A stretch of DNA of 59,597 bases from Nitrospirota bacterium. Its GTDB lineage: Bacteria; Nitrospirota; Thermodesulfovibrionia; UBA6902. A program made the translations under genes and the position numbers. The stretch is from the NCBI GenBank assembly GCA_016214845.1, contig JACRMS010000004.1, positions 1 to 59,597 on the forward strand, read 5' to 3'. The notes under the pieces were generated by a model that saw only the letters and a program-made list of their open reading frames with translations, made no database searches and was not told the origin of the DNA. Below are positions 1 to 10,500 of the stretch, one piece after another; the first letter of the stretch is position 1; each line of letters opens with the position of its first letter.

Positions 1-606
1 GCGTCGTTGATGATTGCGTTGTTGACAGAGAGTAAGACTTATAATGCGGGCATCGGTGCGATTCAGTATGTATACGGTACAATGACCATCCCGAATTATT
101 ATGCATCCGGCAACTACGACTTGCAGCACTGGCTTTCCGTGAGCGCTAATTCAAGTGTAATTTCCCAAGCATTAAGCAGCGGCGGTATCCCTTCAACTGT
201 TTATTATTGGGACACAAATATGGATCGTGTGTGGGTAAAGGCAACGATTAACGGAACGGAATACATGTTTGACCCGGCATTTAAGAAGTATGGTGATACA
301 ACCGGCATTGATGTGAAAAGCGCCATGCTTTAGCTCTGCTGACCGCAGCGGGAGGCGAAACAGGTACGGATTACATTCGCAACCTTAATGACAGCGCTCT
401 CCGCAGCAAGCTTGTGGAATACTCAACAAACCTGACATCATTTCTCCGCACAAATTATCCGAATTCTGAAATGTCTGAGATACTCGGAGACAGAAAGATT
501 GTTACTGAAATAACTGAACAGTATCCGGCAGGGTTATAACTATTGGGATGAGGTTCCCGATGCGTTTGTCCATAAAATTCATGTTCAGCATGGGGGGATA
601 GACCGG
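1..606 (+). pseudogene. 5' part of RHS gene: transglutaminase-like domain broken by two frameshifts
   Basis: Seen: frame 1 is open from the window edge to a TAG at 331-333. Frame 3 then continues sensibly (starting about 327-330) to TAA at 537-539, and frame 1 resumes at about 532-535 and runs without a stop into the large RHS reading frame, through the ATG at 607. Read across both shifts it gives one continuous protein: a transglutaminase-like core ending in a 'FDPAFK' motif, a linker, then 'YNYWDEVPDAF' and 'IQHGGID'-like text (here 'VQHGGID') that I associate with transglutaminase domains at the head of RHS proteins. The catalytic His expected before the 'VWV' strand reads Arg ('DRVWVKA'), a one-base CGT/CAT difference. 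The catalytic Cys would lie upstream of the window. Either this is a decaying gene with compensating indels or there are two sequence errors; net frame is preserved. Confidence 0.7.
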
Positions 607-3600
607 ATGTTTTCAATCCCGGAAATTGCCGGGAAGAAATTGGCGATAACGTATAAAATTGATCCCGGTAATTTGAATGTTTCTAATTCTATTACTCAGC
701 CACCTTTATACACTAACAAATTCACGATCCCCCCAAGTACTGTTTTACCTGCACAAGAAAATCCTCCTGTATTTGTAACTTCTGCTAATTGTGTACCAAT
801 TGATGATTTAAGTTCACTGATAAATATGGGCGCAATAACTAATGAGTCTAATAGTTGCACGGAGTGGAAAAGGACGCTTTCTAATCCGTCGGGAAGTCTT
901 GCTCTTATGCGAGTGGACTCAAGTCTGAGTATGGGGTCTGCATACTCATGTACAAATTGTGGTTCACACTTACTGAATATCGGGCAAAGTGTAGAGATAG
1001 TTGTAACATTCTCCGGGGCCGGACAATCAAGGGGGACAAAGACAGCGCAACTCCATATTGAACATTGTACTGAATGTATTCATACTGTCATTCAAGAGGA
1101 CTATGCCTTTACAGGAATGATAATTGAATACCCCAACCTGATCGGCTCATACGGCGCAAGCATGCAAACATTTCTGAATGAGCCTGTTACAAGCTTTGCG
1201 CGGATAATAAACAATGGTTCACAGAACCTTACAATTACAGATATGTCACTGACCGGTAATGATCCAAGCTTATTTCAGTTCGGGTTAGAGAGCAACACGG
1301 TTCCCGGCGGTGGTTACGTGGATATCCCTTTGCAATACTTAGCTTCTGCACAGGGCGCACACAGTGCGCAAATTCATGTTACATACACATACGAAGGCAT
1401 AAACTATCAATATGATCTGCCTCTGCAAGGGCAAACCAGACTCAGACCCGATGTTTCCGGCTCCAGTATTAATTTTGGGATACGTTATTACAACCAGAGC
1501 ACTAATGCGGCAGCACAATTGGTAAACAACGGGGCTCTTGATCTGACGATCAACAGCATAACCTTGACCGGCGCAAATCCGGGACAGTTTCAGATAAGCT
1601 GGAATACAGGGACCCTTCCCTCAGGTCAAACCCGCAATATAGACGTAACTTATATGGCTAATGCTGTTGGCTCACACAGCGCGTCAATCGATGTCGCTTT
1701 TACATACGATGGGCTTTCGTATTCCATTCAACTGCCGTTGTCGGGAGAAACGATCCCCGTCCCTGCTGCTCAGCTTTGGCTTGATGATGTTTTAATTGAC
1801 GAAGAGAGCCAGCCGGTTTCGTGGGTTGATAATAATACACTCAGGCCAGCTCTGACCTTAAACATTGATCATCCTTATGCCGCTCCATGTGTCCCGGGTG
1901 GACCTCCTGGATGTTATGCCGACCAGCCCTCAACGTATATCCTGAAGCGGGGCGCTTCCTACGCAATTATTTCTGATTTCGGTGGAAGCAAAGATGGCTT
2001 GCTGCTAAAGAAGCGCCAAAAAATCCTTAATGATTACCGGGCAATTGACGGACTACAGGACATGTCAAGGGAGGTTAGAACGGAAGCCCTTAACATCGTT
2101 GGGCAGACATGGATGCACCAGACTACGATGTCAGATAATTTGCTGAGTCAGTTGGCGAACGTGATCCATGTCAGACATCATCGTTTCGGTATCATGGCGC
2201 AGGAAAAAGGCTACTATGTGGATGTCAAGACGCAAATGTATTCCTACACTTCCCGGAACAATACAGCAGATGACGAATATAAGTGCTTTAAGTCCGGCGG
2301 TTTTCTTAACAGCGCTATGGAGCATGGGGTGCTTGAGCAGTTGCAGGGCATTGACAGACCGGCAGCTTCCACAATTAAACTTATCACCATAGCCAACACA
2401 AACGGAAGTAAAATATTTTTTGCTAACGGAAGTGATTTCCCGGCTATAAGACCCCAATTATCAGGATATAATGAAGAAGACCTGAATGATATTGCAGTTA
2501 GAGTCAAGCCGATTGCCGAGGGAGGGGACGGGGCCGTTTATATTCTTCCGGCAAACGGCCTGATTCCTCTTGGACAGTGGCAGGGCAAGGGATACGTGAA
2601 GTTTACTAGTTCGGAAATAGGTATGATTATCGGGGGGGATTATTATGGAGGATATGCAGGGTACGAAGGAGACTTGGAAGTTGATCCGGTTTACAATGAG
2701 TATTTCCCTGATCTTCTACCTCCTGCCGAAATTTCAAATCCTGTAAGCATGGAGCCTGTGGATATGGCGACGGGAGCGTATACGTTTGAGCATGAAGACC
2801 TCTCGCTTGGGGCCGCGGAGCCGATGGGGCTGCATTTCAGGCGTTATTACAATAGTGATAATAACACCCAGGAAAGCTCCCTCGGCTATGGATGGAGCCA
2901 TAGCTACGACATATATTTGAACGTTCACAGCGATGTTAAATCAGGTCTTGCCATGCGCCAGCCGATAGACGCTGCTGCTTTATTAGTGTCTTCAATCGTT
3001 ACGCTTGATCTTATGAGTATGAGCCAGGAGCAGCCGGGAATAAAAGAATGGATGACGGCAGTATTGACCAACAAATGGGCGATGGATCAGCTCTTCGAAA
3101 ATTCCGTTTCGGTACATCTTCAAAACAAGGTCCTTAATTATATCAAGCTGCCGGACGGCATTTCTTACAACCCACCTCCGGGTGAGACAACGCAACTTGT
3201 AAAAGAAAACGGCCTATACCGTATCGAAGAACGCTTCGGCACCAAAATATATCTCGATTCAAATAACCGTATCAGCCAGTTAACCGATGTTGACGGAAAC
3301 GCCATGACCTTCACATATGACAGTAGCGGATTAAAGACTGCGCGGGATGCCTTTGGACGAATGCTAACTTTGCAATATTCAGGGGACAAGATCACTTCGG
3401 TCTCGGATTCAGCCGGGAGAACGGTAAATTATTCCTATGGAGCGGACAATTTAACGGCTTATTCTGATCCCGAAGGGAATGGATGGGGCTATGGATATGA
3501 AGATTCAAACAACCCTCACAGGATGACCAAATTGACCAACCCAATGATAGTAAATACGGCAATAAATACATATGACAGTCTCGGCAGGGTAAAGACGCAG

Positions 3601-6015
3601 TCTGTACCACGGCAGGGAAGCAACAATACGAGGGTCAACTACAATTTCTATTTCTCACGCTTTAAAAACATGGAAGAAAATCCTGATGGAAACACCATTG
3701 GCTACTATTTCGATGATAAAGGAAGACAGATTGCCAGGGAAAACGAGCTGGGGCATAAAAGCACAACTGAATACGACGGACAAAATCACGTGATCAGGTA
3801 TACGGATCCTAAATCGAAAGTCACACAATTTCTCTATGATGACAGCAGCCACAACTTAAAAAAGATCACCAATGCCCTCAATGAAGAGACTAAATATTCA
3901 TACGATTCCCTGTTCAGGCTTAGAGATACAGTTGCCCCGTTGTTTAACGGTGCGCATATCGAATACGATGCAGAGCATCATCCTGTTTTAGCTAAATTCG
4001 GCGTAAGATATGATGCGACTCTTTCACCTGTAGACAGCGGCATTTTTCAGACCTCGGCTTCTTATTATGCAAACGGCCAGACTGAAACCACTTCTGACGG
4101 ACGCGGTGCAGTCACAACTTTGACATACGATGACTATGGCAACCCCAATACGATAAGAGTCGGCAGTCATAGGTTTGTGAATTATACATATTACTACGAG
4201 ATCGGGAAGATAGGGTACCTGACCGACCAGGTAGGCTCAATAACCAGTTTTGATTATGACAAAAGAGGGTTGCTTGAAAGCAAAACCGACCCTATGGGTA
4301 AAACTACATCTTTCACTTATTGGAGCACAGGAAATCCATTTAGCAGAACCGACCGCAACAATCATACAATTTATTATTCTTATTCACTAACAGATAAATT
4401 GGAATCGATAACTTATCCCGACTTTTCTACCGTTCGACTTACTTACAACCAGCATGATGATCTTTCAGGAGTGCAGGACAGTGTTGGCAATATTAGTTAC
4501 ATCTATGATGCGGCGCACCGTCTCATTTCTATGACCAATCCGTATAATTCTGCAGTGTCTTATGCATATGATGCAAACGGCAATCTCACGGAGCTTACGT
4601 ATCCGGGGAATAAAAAGGTCGTTTATACTTATGATGCATTGAACAGGTTGAATAGCGTAATGTTGGACTGGGTAACTCCAAAACAGACGGCAAACTACTA
4701 TTATGATGCGGCAGGGCGTCTGGATTATGCCGTGAACTTCAATGGAACGATAATGGATTATGATTATGATAATGCTAATCGTTTGACGACTCTTGTAAAT
4801 AAAAAGTCAGATGCAGCAACACTGGCAAGCTACAGCTTCACCCTTGACGGCAATGGCAACAGGACGCAGATTGTTCAGGATGAACCACTGACACTCTCAC
4901 CAGCCACAGACGCTTCGTATGCTTATAACGCGAAGAAGAATCGTCTGTTGACAGCAGGCGCTTTCAGTTTTGGATATGATGATGAAGGGCAATTACAAAC
5001 CGGATACAGTTCCACATATTCATTTGATTACGAGCATCGACTCACCGGTATCGGTAGCAATATTCAGTTCTCTTATGACCTTGTCGGCAATCGCCTTCAG
5101 GCAGAAAGAAACGGGGTGACCACGCGCTACATCTACGATGCAGGAGGGAACCTGCTCGCCGAAGCAGACGGATCGAATAACATTACACGCTATTACATTC
5201 ACGGTTTAGGCTTGTTGGCGATGGTTACGCCGGGGAATCAGACATACTGCTATCACTTCAATGCAGTAGGCAGCACGATAGCAATGACGGATTTATCCCA
5301 GTCGCTCGTGAACAAATATGCGTATGATGCATTCGGAACGGTCACGAGTTACGCAGAGAACATTCCGCAGCCGTTCAAGTTCGTAGGTCAATTCGGCGTC
5401 ATGACCGAGCCGAATGGGTTCTATTACATGCGGGCGAGGTATTATGATCCGAATGTGGGAAGGTTCATAAGCGAAGACCCAATCGGCTTTGAGGGCGGAG
5501 ATATCAATTTGTATGCGTACGTCGGAAACCAGCCAGTAAATTATAATGATCCGAATGGGCAATTCTGTCCATGGTGTGCAGTAGTAGGGGGTGTAACCGG
5601 AGCAATTGGCGGATATACTGCCGGAACTATTAGTGGCGATGGTAGTACAATAGCAGCATTAGGAGGGGGATTAGTTGGCGGCCTTGCTGGTGCAATTGTG
5701 GGACTCTCTGGCGTGGGAACTTTTGGTGGAGGTGCAATTGGCGAGGCTGCAGGTTCAATTGTTGGAGGTTTTATAGGCGGTGGTGTCGGGAGTATTGCTT
5801 CACGGCAAATTGATAATAAAGAATTCAGCTTAAGTGCAACAGGGGTCGGTGCGCTTGCAGGAGGATTGTCTGCAACAATCGCATCACCCGTTGTCTGGGG
5901 TGCTGCAGCTCTTGGTGCATCTGAATTTGCAACATCACTTGCTGGTGGAACAATGGGTATTATGGGTGATACTCTTATAGGTACTGGAGCAGCGATTCAT
6001 AATAGTTGGAAATGA
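607..6015 (+). CDS. RHS/YD-repeat polymorphic-toxin-like protein
   Basis: The 1802-residue frame is probably the body of a longer protein that begins before the window (see 1-606); the ATG at 607 is internal. From the N terminus: about 190-390, two immunoglobulin-like ASH/'choice-of-anchor D' repeats (each with 'NNG...LTI' and a 'GSHSA/GAHSA' strand); about 390-700, a poorly recognisable region; about 710, the RHS-start motif 'DMATGAYTFEHEDLSL' (DUF6531 type); about 850-1570, many YD repeats; about 1573-1652, the RHS core hallmark with 'YYMRARYYDPNVGRFISEDP' and a terminal 'NDPNGQ'. The last 150 residues are a variable tip rich in Gly zippers (GGxxGG), consistent with a membrane-inserting domain. 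In known RHS proteins the sequence after the core is a toxin released inside the shell; that role here is inferred. The stop overlaps the next gene (ATGA). Confidence 0.85.
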   Translation: MFSIPEIAGKKLAITYKIDPGNLNVSNSITQPPLYTNKFTIPPSTVLPAQENPPVFVTSANCVPIDDLSSLINMGAITNESNSCTEWKRTLSNPSGSLALMRVDSSLSMGSAYSCTNCGSHLLNIGQSVEIVVTFSGAGQSRGTKTAQLHIEHCTECIHTVIQEDYAFTGMIIEYPNLIGSYGASMQTFLNEPVTSFARIINNGSQNLTITDMSLTGNDPSLFQFGLESNTVPGGGYVDIPLQYLASAQGAHSAQIHVTYTYEGINYQYDLPLQGQTRLRPDVSGSSINFGIRYYNQSTNAAAQLVNNGALDLTINSITLTGANPGQFQISWNTGTLPSGQTRNIDVTYMANAVGSHSASIDVAFTYDGLSYSIQLPLSGETIPVPAAQLWLDDVLIDEESQPVSWVDNNTLRPALTLNIDHPYAAPCVPGGPPGCYADQPSTYILKRGASYAIISDFGGSKDGLLLKKRQKILNDYRAIDGLQDMSREVRTEALNIVGQTWMHQTTMSDNLLSQLANVIHVRHHRFGIMAQEKGYYVDVKTQMYSYTSRNNTADDEYKCFKSGGFLNSAMEHGVLEQLQGIDRPAASTIKLITIANTNGSKIFFANGSDFPAIRPQLSGYNEEDLNDIAVRVKPIAEGGDGAVYILPANGLIPLGQWQGKGYVKFTSSEIGMIIGGDYYGGYAGYEGDLEVDPVYNEYFPDLLPPAEISNPVSMEPVDMATGAYTFEHEDLSLGAAEPMGLHFRRYYNSDNNTQESSLGYGWSHSYDIYLNVHSDVKSGLAMRQPIDAAALLVSSIVTLDLMSMSQEQPGIKEWMTAVLTNKWAMDQLFENSVSVHLQNKVLNYIKLPDGISYNPPPGETTQLVKENGLYRIEERFGTKIYLDSNNRISQLTDVDGNAMTFTYDSSGLKTARDAFGRMLTLQYSGDKITSVSDSAGRTVNYSYGADNLTAYSDPEGNGWGYGYEDSNNPHRMTKLTNPMIVNTAINTYDSLGRVKTQSVPRQGSNNTRVNYNFYFSRFKNMEENPDGNTIGYYFDDKGRQIARENELGHKSTTEYDGQNHVIRYTDPKSKVTQFLYDDSSHNLKKITNALNEETKYSYDSLFRLRDTVAPLFNGAHIEYDAEHHPVLAKFGVRYDATLSPVDSGIFQTSASYYANGQTETTSDGRGAVTTLTYDDYGNPNTIRVGSHRFVNYTYYYEIGKIGYLTDQVGSITSFDYDKRGLLESKTDPMGKTTSFTYWSTGNPFSRTDRNNHTIYYSYSLTDKLESITYPDFSTVRLTYNQHDDLSGVQDSVGNISYIYDAAHRLISMTNPYNSAVSYAYDANGNLTELTYPGNKKVVYTYDALNRLNSVMLDWVTPKQTANYYYDAAGRLDYAVNFNGTIMDYDYDNANRLTTLVNKKSDAATLASYSFTLDGNGNRTQIVQDEPLTLSPATDASYAYNAKKNRLLTAGAFSFGYDDEGQLQTGYSSTYSFDYEHRLTGIGSNIQFSYDLVGNRLQAERNGVTTRYIYDAGGNLLAEADGSNNITRYYIHGLGLLAMVTPGNQTYCYHFNAVGSTIAMTDLSQSLVNKYAYDAFGTVTSYAENIPQPFKFVGQFGVMTEPNGFYYMRARYYDPNVGRFISEDPIGFEGGDINLYAYVGNQPVNYNDPNGQFCPWCAVVGGVTGAIGGYTAGTISGDGSTIAALGGGLVGGLAGAIVGLSGVGTFGGGAIGEAAGSIVGGFIGGGVGSIASRQIDNKEFSLSATGVGALAGGLSATIASPVVWGAAALGASEFATSLAGGTMGIMGDTLIGTGAAIHNSWK

Positions 6016-6539
6016 TTAATAACCAGAGACAAAAAAATATTAATGTATACACTTTTGGTTTTAAGTCGAGGTTTGCTGAACTTATATGGAATCATCCCTG
6101 GTTTTCGTTGCTCTTTTTCTATATATTTACAGGATTCATATTTATTTGTGTGGAAAGTAAAATTGAGAAGGTAATATGGGCTTTGGAAGTAGTGCTACCA
6201 TATTATGTTGGTTGTTTTGTTTTAAGTCGGTATTTTCTTAGAAATTCATGTTATAGAGTTGTTATTGACAATGATCAACAAATCATAAGATTTTATGTGA
6301 TGTTTAACAAGGGAATTGTAACCGTTAAGATGAGTGATATTAAAATTGTTATAGGCAGAAATTTTAATTGTGTTGTCAATGGAAAAAAATTTGTGTTGAT
6401 GAATAATCTCTTGCATGATGTAGTAGCTTTATTACCAGAATCTACAGAGATCAAGTTTGTTGGTTTTTGGGGACGGCTATGGGAAAAGGACTTGATTAAG
6501 AGGAATAGAAAACTCAGGCCGGGAAAAAGGCTGGGTTGA
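6012..6539 (+). CDS. Small membrane protein, candidate immunity protein of the RHS tip
   Basis: 175 residues starting at the ATG that overlaps the RHS stop codon (ATGA); an in-frame TTG at 6006 is less likely. Two hydrophobic segments near residues 27-47 and 53-75 are followed by a soluble C-terminal half of beta-rich character ('CYRVVIDNDQQIIRFYV'), an arrangement like proteins with two membrane helices and a small PH-like domain. I recognise no family. The sequence is much richer in A+T than its neighbours, as is common for toxin-tip/immunity cassettes gained by transfer. Translational coupling to an RHS gene and membrane localisation suggest it protects the cell from the Gly-zipper tip of that protein. 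This is inference; an unrelated membrane protein remains possible. Confidence 0.55.
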   Translation: MINNQRQKNINVYTFGFKSRFAELIWNHPWFSLLFFYIFTGFIFICVESKIEKVIWALEVVLPYYVGCFVLSRYFLRNSCYRVVIDNDQQIIRFYVMFNKGIVTVKMSDIKIVIGRNFNCVVNGKKFVLMNNLLHDVVALLPESTEIKFVGFWGRLWEKDLIKRNRKLRPGKRLG

Positions 6540-6601
6540 TTTTCAATAACCAATTGGCTGTTTAGACGGCAAATCCTAATCTATTATTGAAGTGGCGTAG
6601 A

Positions 6602-7486
6602 ATGAAAAGAATTGGAATATTTAAAAAGTTTTTATTGGTATTGTTGTCTTTAAGTTTAGTGGCGGTGATCATGGCGTGCGGAGGAGGAAGCAGCAGCGGT
6701 GGCGGGGGCAGCAACGCTGGGAACGATCTTAATAGTGTCAGCGGGAATAAGTTTGTAATATCTAAGGTCGAAGAATATACCTATGTTGATGGCGAGCTGT
6801 ACTCATATGACATTGGACACTACACTTATGACGCCAACGGAAACAAAACGAAATATGAGGAAGACTGGGATAATAATGGAAGCGTGGACTGGGTGACATA
6901 TTACACAAACGATGCGGACGGGAACGTGATTAAATGGGAAGGCGACCAATATAATGACGGACACATGGACTCGGTTTTTTCTTACGTCTACAATGCTGAC
7001 GGGGAAATGATCAAGATCGAGCTTGACTATAATGGTGACGGGAAGCTTGAAGATATTGGACACTACACCTACGACGCTGACGGCAAGTTGATAAATGATA
7101 AGCATGATTATAACAATGACGGGTCGATTGACGGGATTTGCTATCACACTTATAACTCTGAAGGGAAAGAGGCGAAGCGGGAATTTGGAAACGGCAGTGG
7201 AGAGATAGGCGGCATTGGATATTTGATCTATGACTCTGCCGGAAATAATACGAAGTATAAGATTGACTGGGACAATGACGGGAAGATGGAATATGTTCAC
7301 AATTATACTTATGATGCCAATGGGAACATGATTAAATGGGAAGTTGACGAATACGATGATGGGAAGACCGACCAACTCGAAAATTATGCCTATGACGCTG
7401 ACGGAAACCGGGTTAAAGAGGAGGTTGACTGGAGTAATGACGGTAAGATCGACAGGATCACTTATTACACATGGCAAAAGATTTGA
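6602..7486 (+). CDS. Repeat lipoprotein with YD/calcium-loop-like repeats
   Basis: About 294 residues from ATG 6602 (a TTG at 6587 would add five residues). An N-terminal signal with lipobox ('VIMAC') places a lipidated Cys next to a Gly/Ser-rich linker, so this is an exported lipoprotein. The rest is about eight repeats of roughly 28 residues with the pattern 'YTYDADGN...K.E.DxNNDGxxD'. Each joins a YD-type motif to an Asp-rich loop (DxNxDGxxD) that resembles calcium-binding loops. The repeats relate it to the YD motifs of the RHS protein upstream and the N terminus of the next protein, so the three genes look like a set of cell-surface proteins. Binding partner and exact function unknown. 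The stop lies 32 bases before the next start, with a G-rich Shine-Dalgarno region between. Confidence 0.75.
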   Translation: MKRIGIFKKFLLVLLSLSLVAVIMACGGGSSSGGGGSNAGNDLNSVSGNKFVISKVEEYTYVDGELYSYDIGHYTYDANGNKTKYEEDWDNNGSVDWVTYYTNDADGNVIKWEGDQYNDGHMDSVFSYVYNADGEMIKIELDYNGDGKLEDIGHYTYDADGKLINDKHDYNNDGSIDGICYHTYNSEGKEAKREFGNGSGEIGGIGYLIYDSAGNNTKYKIDWDNDGKMEYVHNYTYDANGNMIKWEVDEYDDGKTDQLENYAYDADGNRVKEEVDWSNDGKIDRITYYTWQKI

Positions 7487-7518
7487 GGGTCTAAAAATTT
7501 TTTTGGGGGGGTAGAGAA

Positions 7519-10500
7519 ATGCTTCTAAAGCTTACGCGCAAGACATTAATGATTTCTGTCAGCATCGCTTTCACCTTATTATCGGGTGCCATCTCTTTTG
7601 CCGAAACAATTAATTACGTCTACGACGATCTGAACCGGCTGACGCGGATAGAGTTAGAGGATGGGGCCAAGGTTAATTACTTCTATGATGAGGTTGGTAA
7701 TAGACTGGAAGTAATGCGGGACAGCGACGGAGACGAAATGCCTGACAGATGGGAAGCTATCAACGGTCTAAACCTCAACGATCCTACCGATGCAGGGTAT
7801 GATTACGACAATGACGGGTTTAGCAATCTGGAAGAGTATCGGCAAGGGACACATCCGGCGGAGAGCATACAGTGTGTGGATTGCCCGAGGAATTATTCGT
7901 CCAGTTATCCTGTTTCTACCCGCGCCATTGCGATAGACAATATGAACAGACCTCATATCGCATATGGCGGAGACCATCTCTATCATGCTTATTATGATGG
8001 AACAACATGGAGGTATCAGACGGTTGACAGTTCACCGGGAGTTGGCCAATATGCCTCCATCGCTATAGATTCAAATAACAGTGTGCATATCAGTTATCAT
8101 GACGGGTATCGCCTCAAATATGCCACAAATGCCTCAGGCTCATGGAATATTTCCACAATAGACTCAACACCAGGTGTGGGACAATATACTTCCATCGCTG
8201 TAGATTCAAATAACAGGGTGCATATCAGTTACTATGACTATTCCAACAGCGACCTTAAATATGCGACGAATGAATCAGGCTCATGGGTTGCTTATAAGAT
8301 AAATCCAACAGGTGATGTTGGATCATACAGCTCCATAGCTGTAGATTCAAACAACAGGGTGCATATTAGTTATTCTGAACAATTTGTTGTTAATCTTCAT
8401 GTTGACTATGATCTCAAGTATGCGACGAATGCTTCAGGCTCATGGGTTGTTTCAACAATTGATACGGCAGGGAGTGTAGGACAATACTCTTCCATAGCAG
8501 TGGATTCCAACAATAAGGCGCATATCGGCTACTATGACTGGGACAATGGCGATCTTAAATATGCCACAAACTTATCTGGGACATGGACTATATCTGTAAT
8601 AGATTCAACAGGGTATGTGGGACAGTATTCCTCCATTGCTACAGATTCCGATAACGAAGTTCATATCAGCTATTATGATTACACGAATAGTGATCTTAAA
8701 TATGCGACAAATGAATCAGGCTCATGGGTTGTTTACACGATAAATTCAGCAGGGGATGTTGGTACATATAGCTCTATTACCATAGATTCAAACAAGAAGG
8801 CGCATATCGGTTACTATGATTCCACAAACGGGAATATCAAATACGCAACTAACACCTCCGGCTTTTGGGTGTTATCAGCGGTGGATTCGATAGGGGCAAG
8901 TGTAGGTTATTATTCCTCTATCGCAATAGATTTAAACAAGAAGGCGCATATCAGTTATTATGATTACACTAATAGTGATCTCAAATACGCTACCAATGCA
9001 TCTGGGGCATGGGTTACATCTACAATAGATGCAACGGGATATGTGGGACAAACTCCCTCCATAGCCACAGATTCAAACAACAAGATTCATATTAGTTACT
9101 ATGACGGGCCCTTTAACTATAACCTCAAGTATGCCACCAATGCCTCGGGCACATGGGTTATATCTGTAATAGATTCAGAGGGAGACGTGGGGGCATATTC
9201 TTCTATAACCATTGATTCTAACAATAAGGTTCATATCAGTTATTTAGACGCCACCAACTATGACCTTAAGTACGCCACCAATGCCTCAGGTTCATGGGTT
9301 ATATCAACAATAGATTCAGCAGGGTATGTGGGAGCATATTCTTCCATAGGCATAGATTCAAACAACCGGTTGCATATCAGTTACTTTGATTCTACAAATG
9401 CCTACCTCAAATACGCCACTAACGCTTCAGGCTCATGGGTTATTTCAATGGTTGATTCTATTGATTATGTTGGAGACTATAGCTCGATAGCGGTTGATTC
9501 AAACAATAAGGCGCATATCAGTTATTATGACTGGAATAAGTGCGTTCTCAAATATGCTACAAATGCGTCAGGCTCATGGGTTGCTATGATAGCTGATGGT
9601 GATGGTGCTTGTATGGAAGATGTAGGCAGGCACAGTTCTATCGCCATAGACTCAAACAACAATATACATATCAGTTATTCGGGTGCTGGCCGCCTTAAAT
9701 ATGCTGTACGCACTTCAGGTTCGTGGGTAGTTTCCACTATAGATTCCTCAGGAGCGTATACCTCCATAGCTGTAGATTCAAACAACAGCGTGCATATAAG
9801 TTATTCAAGGTCCGTTAGAGATGGTTATTTTAGCAGCAATGGAGAATTGGCGTATTTCACAAACTTTGTCAACAACTCGCCCGCTGCAAATCCCGGAGGT
9901 CCATATTCTGGAGTTGAAGGTCAGGTAATAACTTTTAACGGCTCAGGCTCTATCGATATTGGCGGAAGCATAGTGCTTTATGAATGGGACATAAATAATG
10001 ACGGAACGTATGATTATTATTCTTCATCCCCGGCTCAAAGCCACACCTATACACAACAAGGTGCATTTACTGTTAAACTGAGAGTCACTGACAATAACGG
10101 CACAACAAATGAGGCACAGACAAACGTTAACATTTCAGATACTTCTCCAGCAGCATCAATTACAGTGTTGCCGGGGTCAGGCATAGAGCCTCTTACTGTA
10201 AGTCTTACAGATGCATCCACTGCATATGATGGAACAGTATCCCGCTCTTGGAATTTCGGAGACGGAAGTCCGGGTAACTCTGAAGTCTCGGTACCTCATG
10301 TTTACGCACGGAATGGTGCATACACCGTCACTCTTTCAGTAACAGATGGTGACGGTTCAGCCACCGTAAAAACAGAACTTGTAACTGTCAACGATGCGTT
10401 ACCGACAGCAAATTTTACAGCATCACCGACAAGTGGAATCGCTCCTTTGATAGTGAATTTTACCGATCAATCCACAGGCTATGATCAACCGTTCACCTAC

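Noticed and set aside
6803-7477. Long antisense reading frame across the repeat lipoprotein
   Set aside because: The repeated codons of the sense gene avoid stops on the other strand; the translation is a low-complexity Val/Ile/Pro string with no domain.
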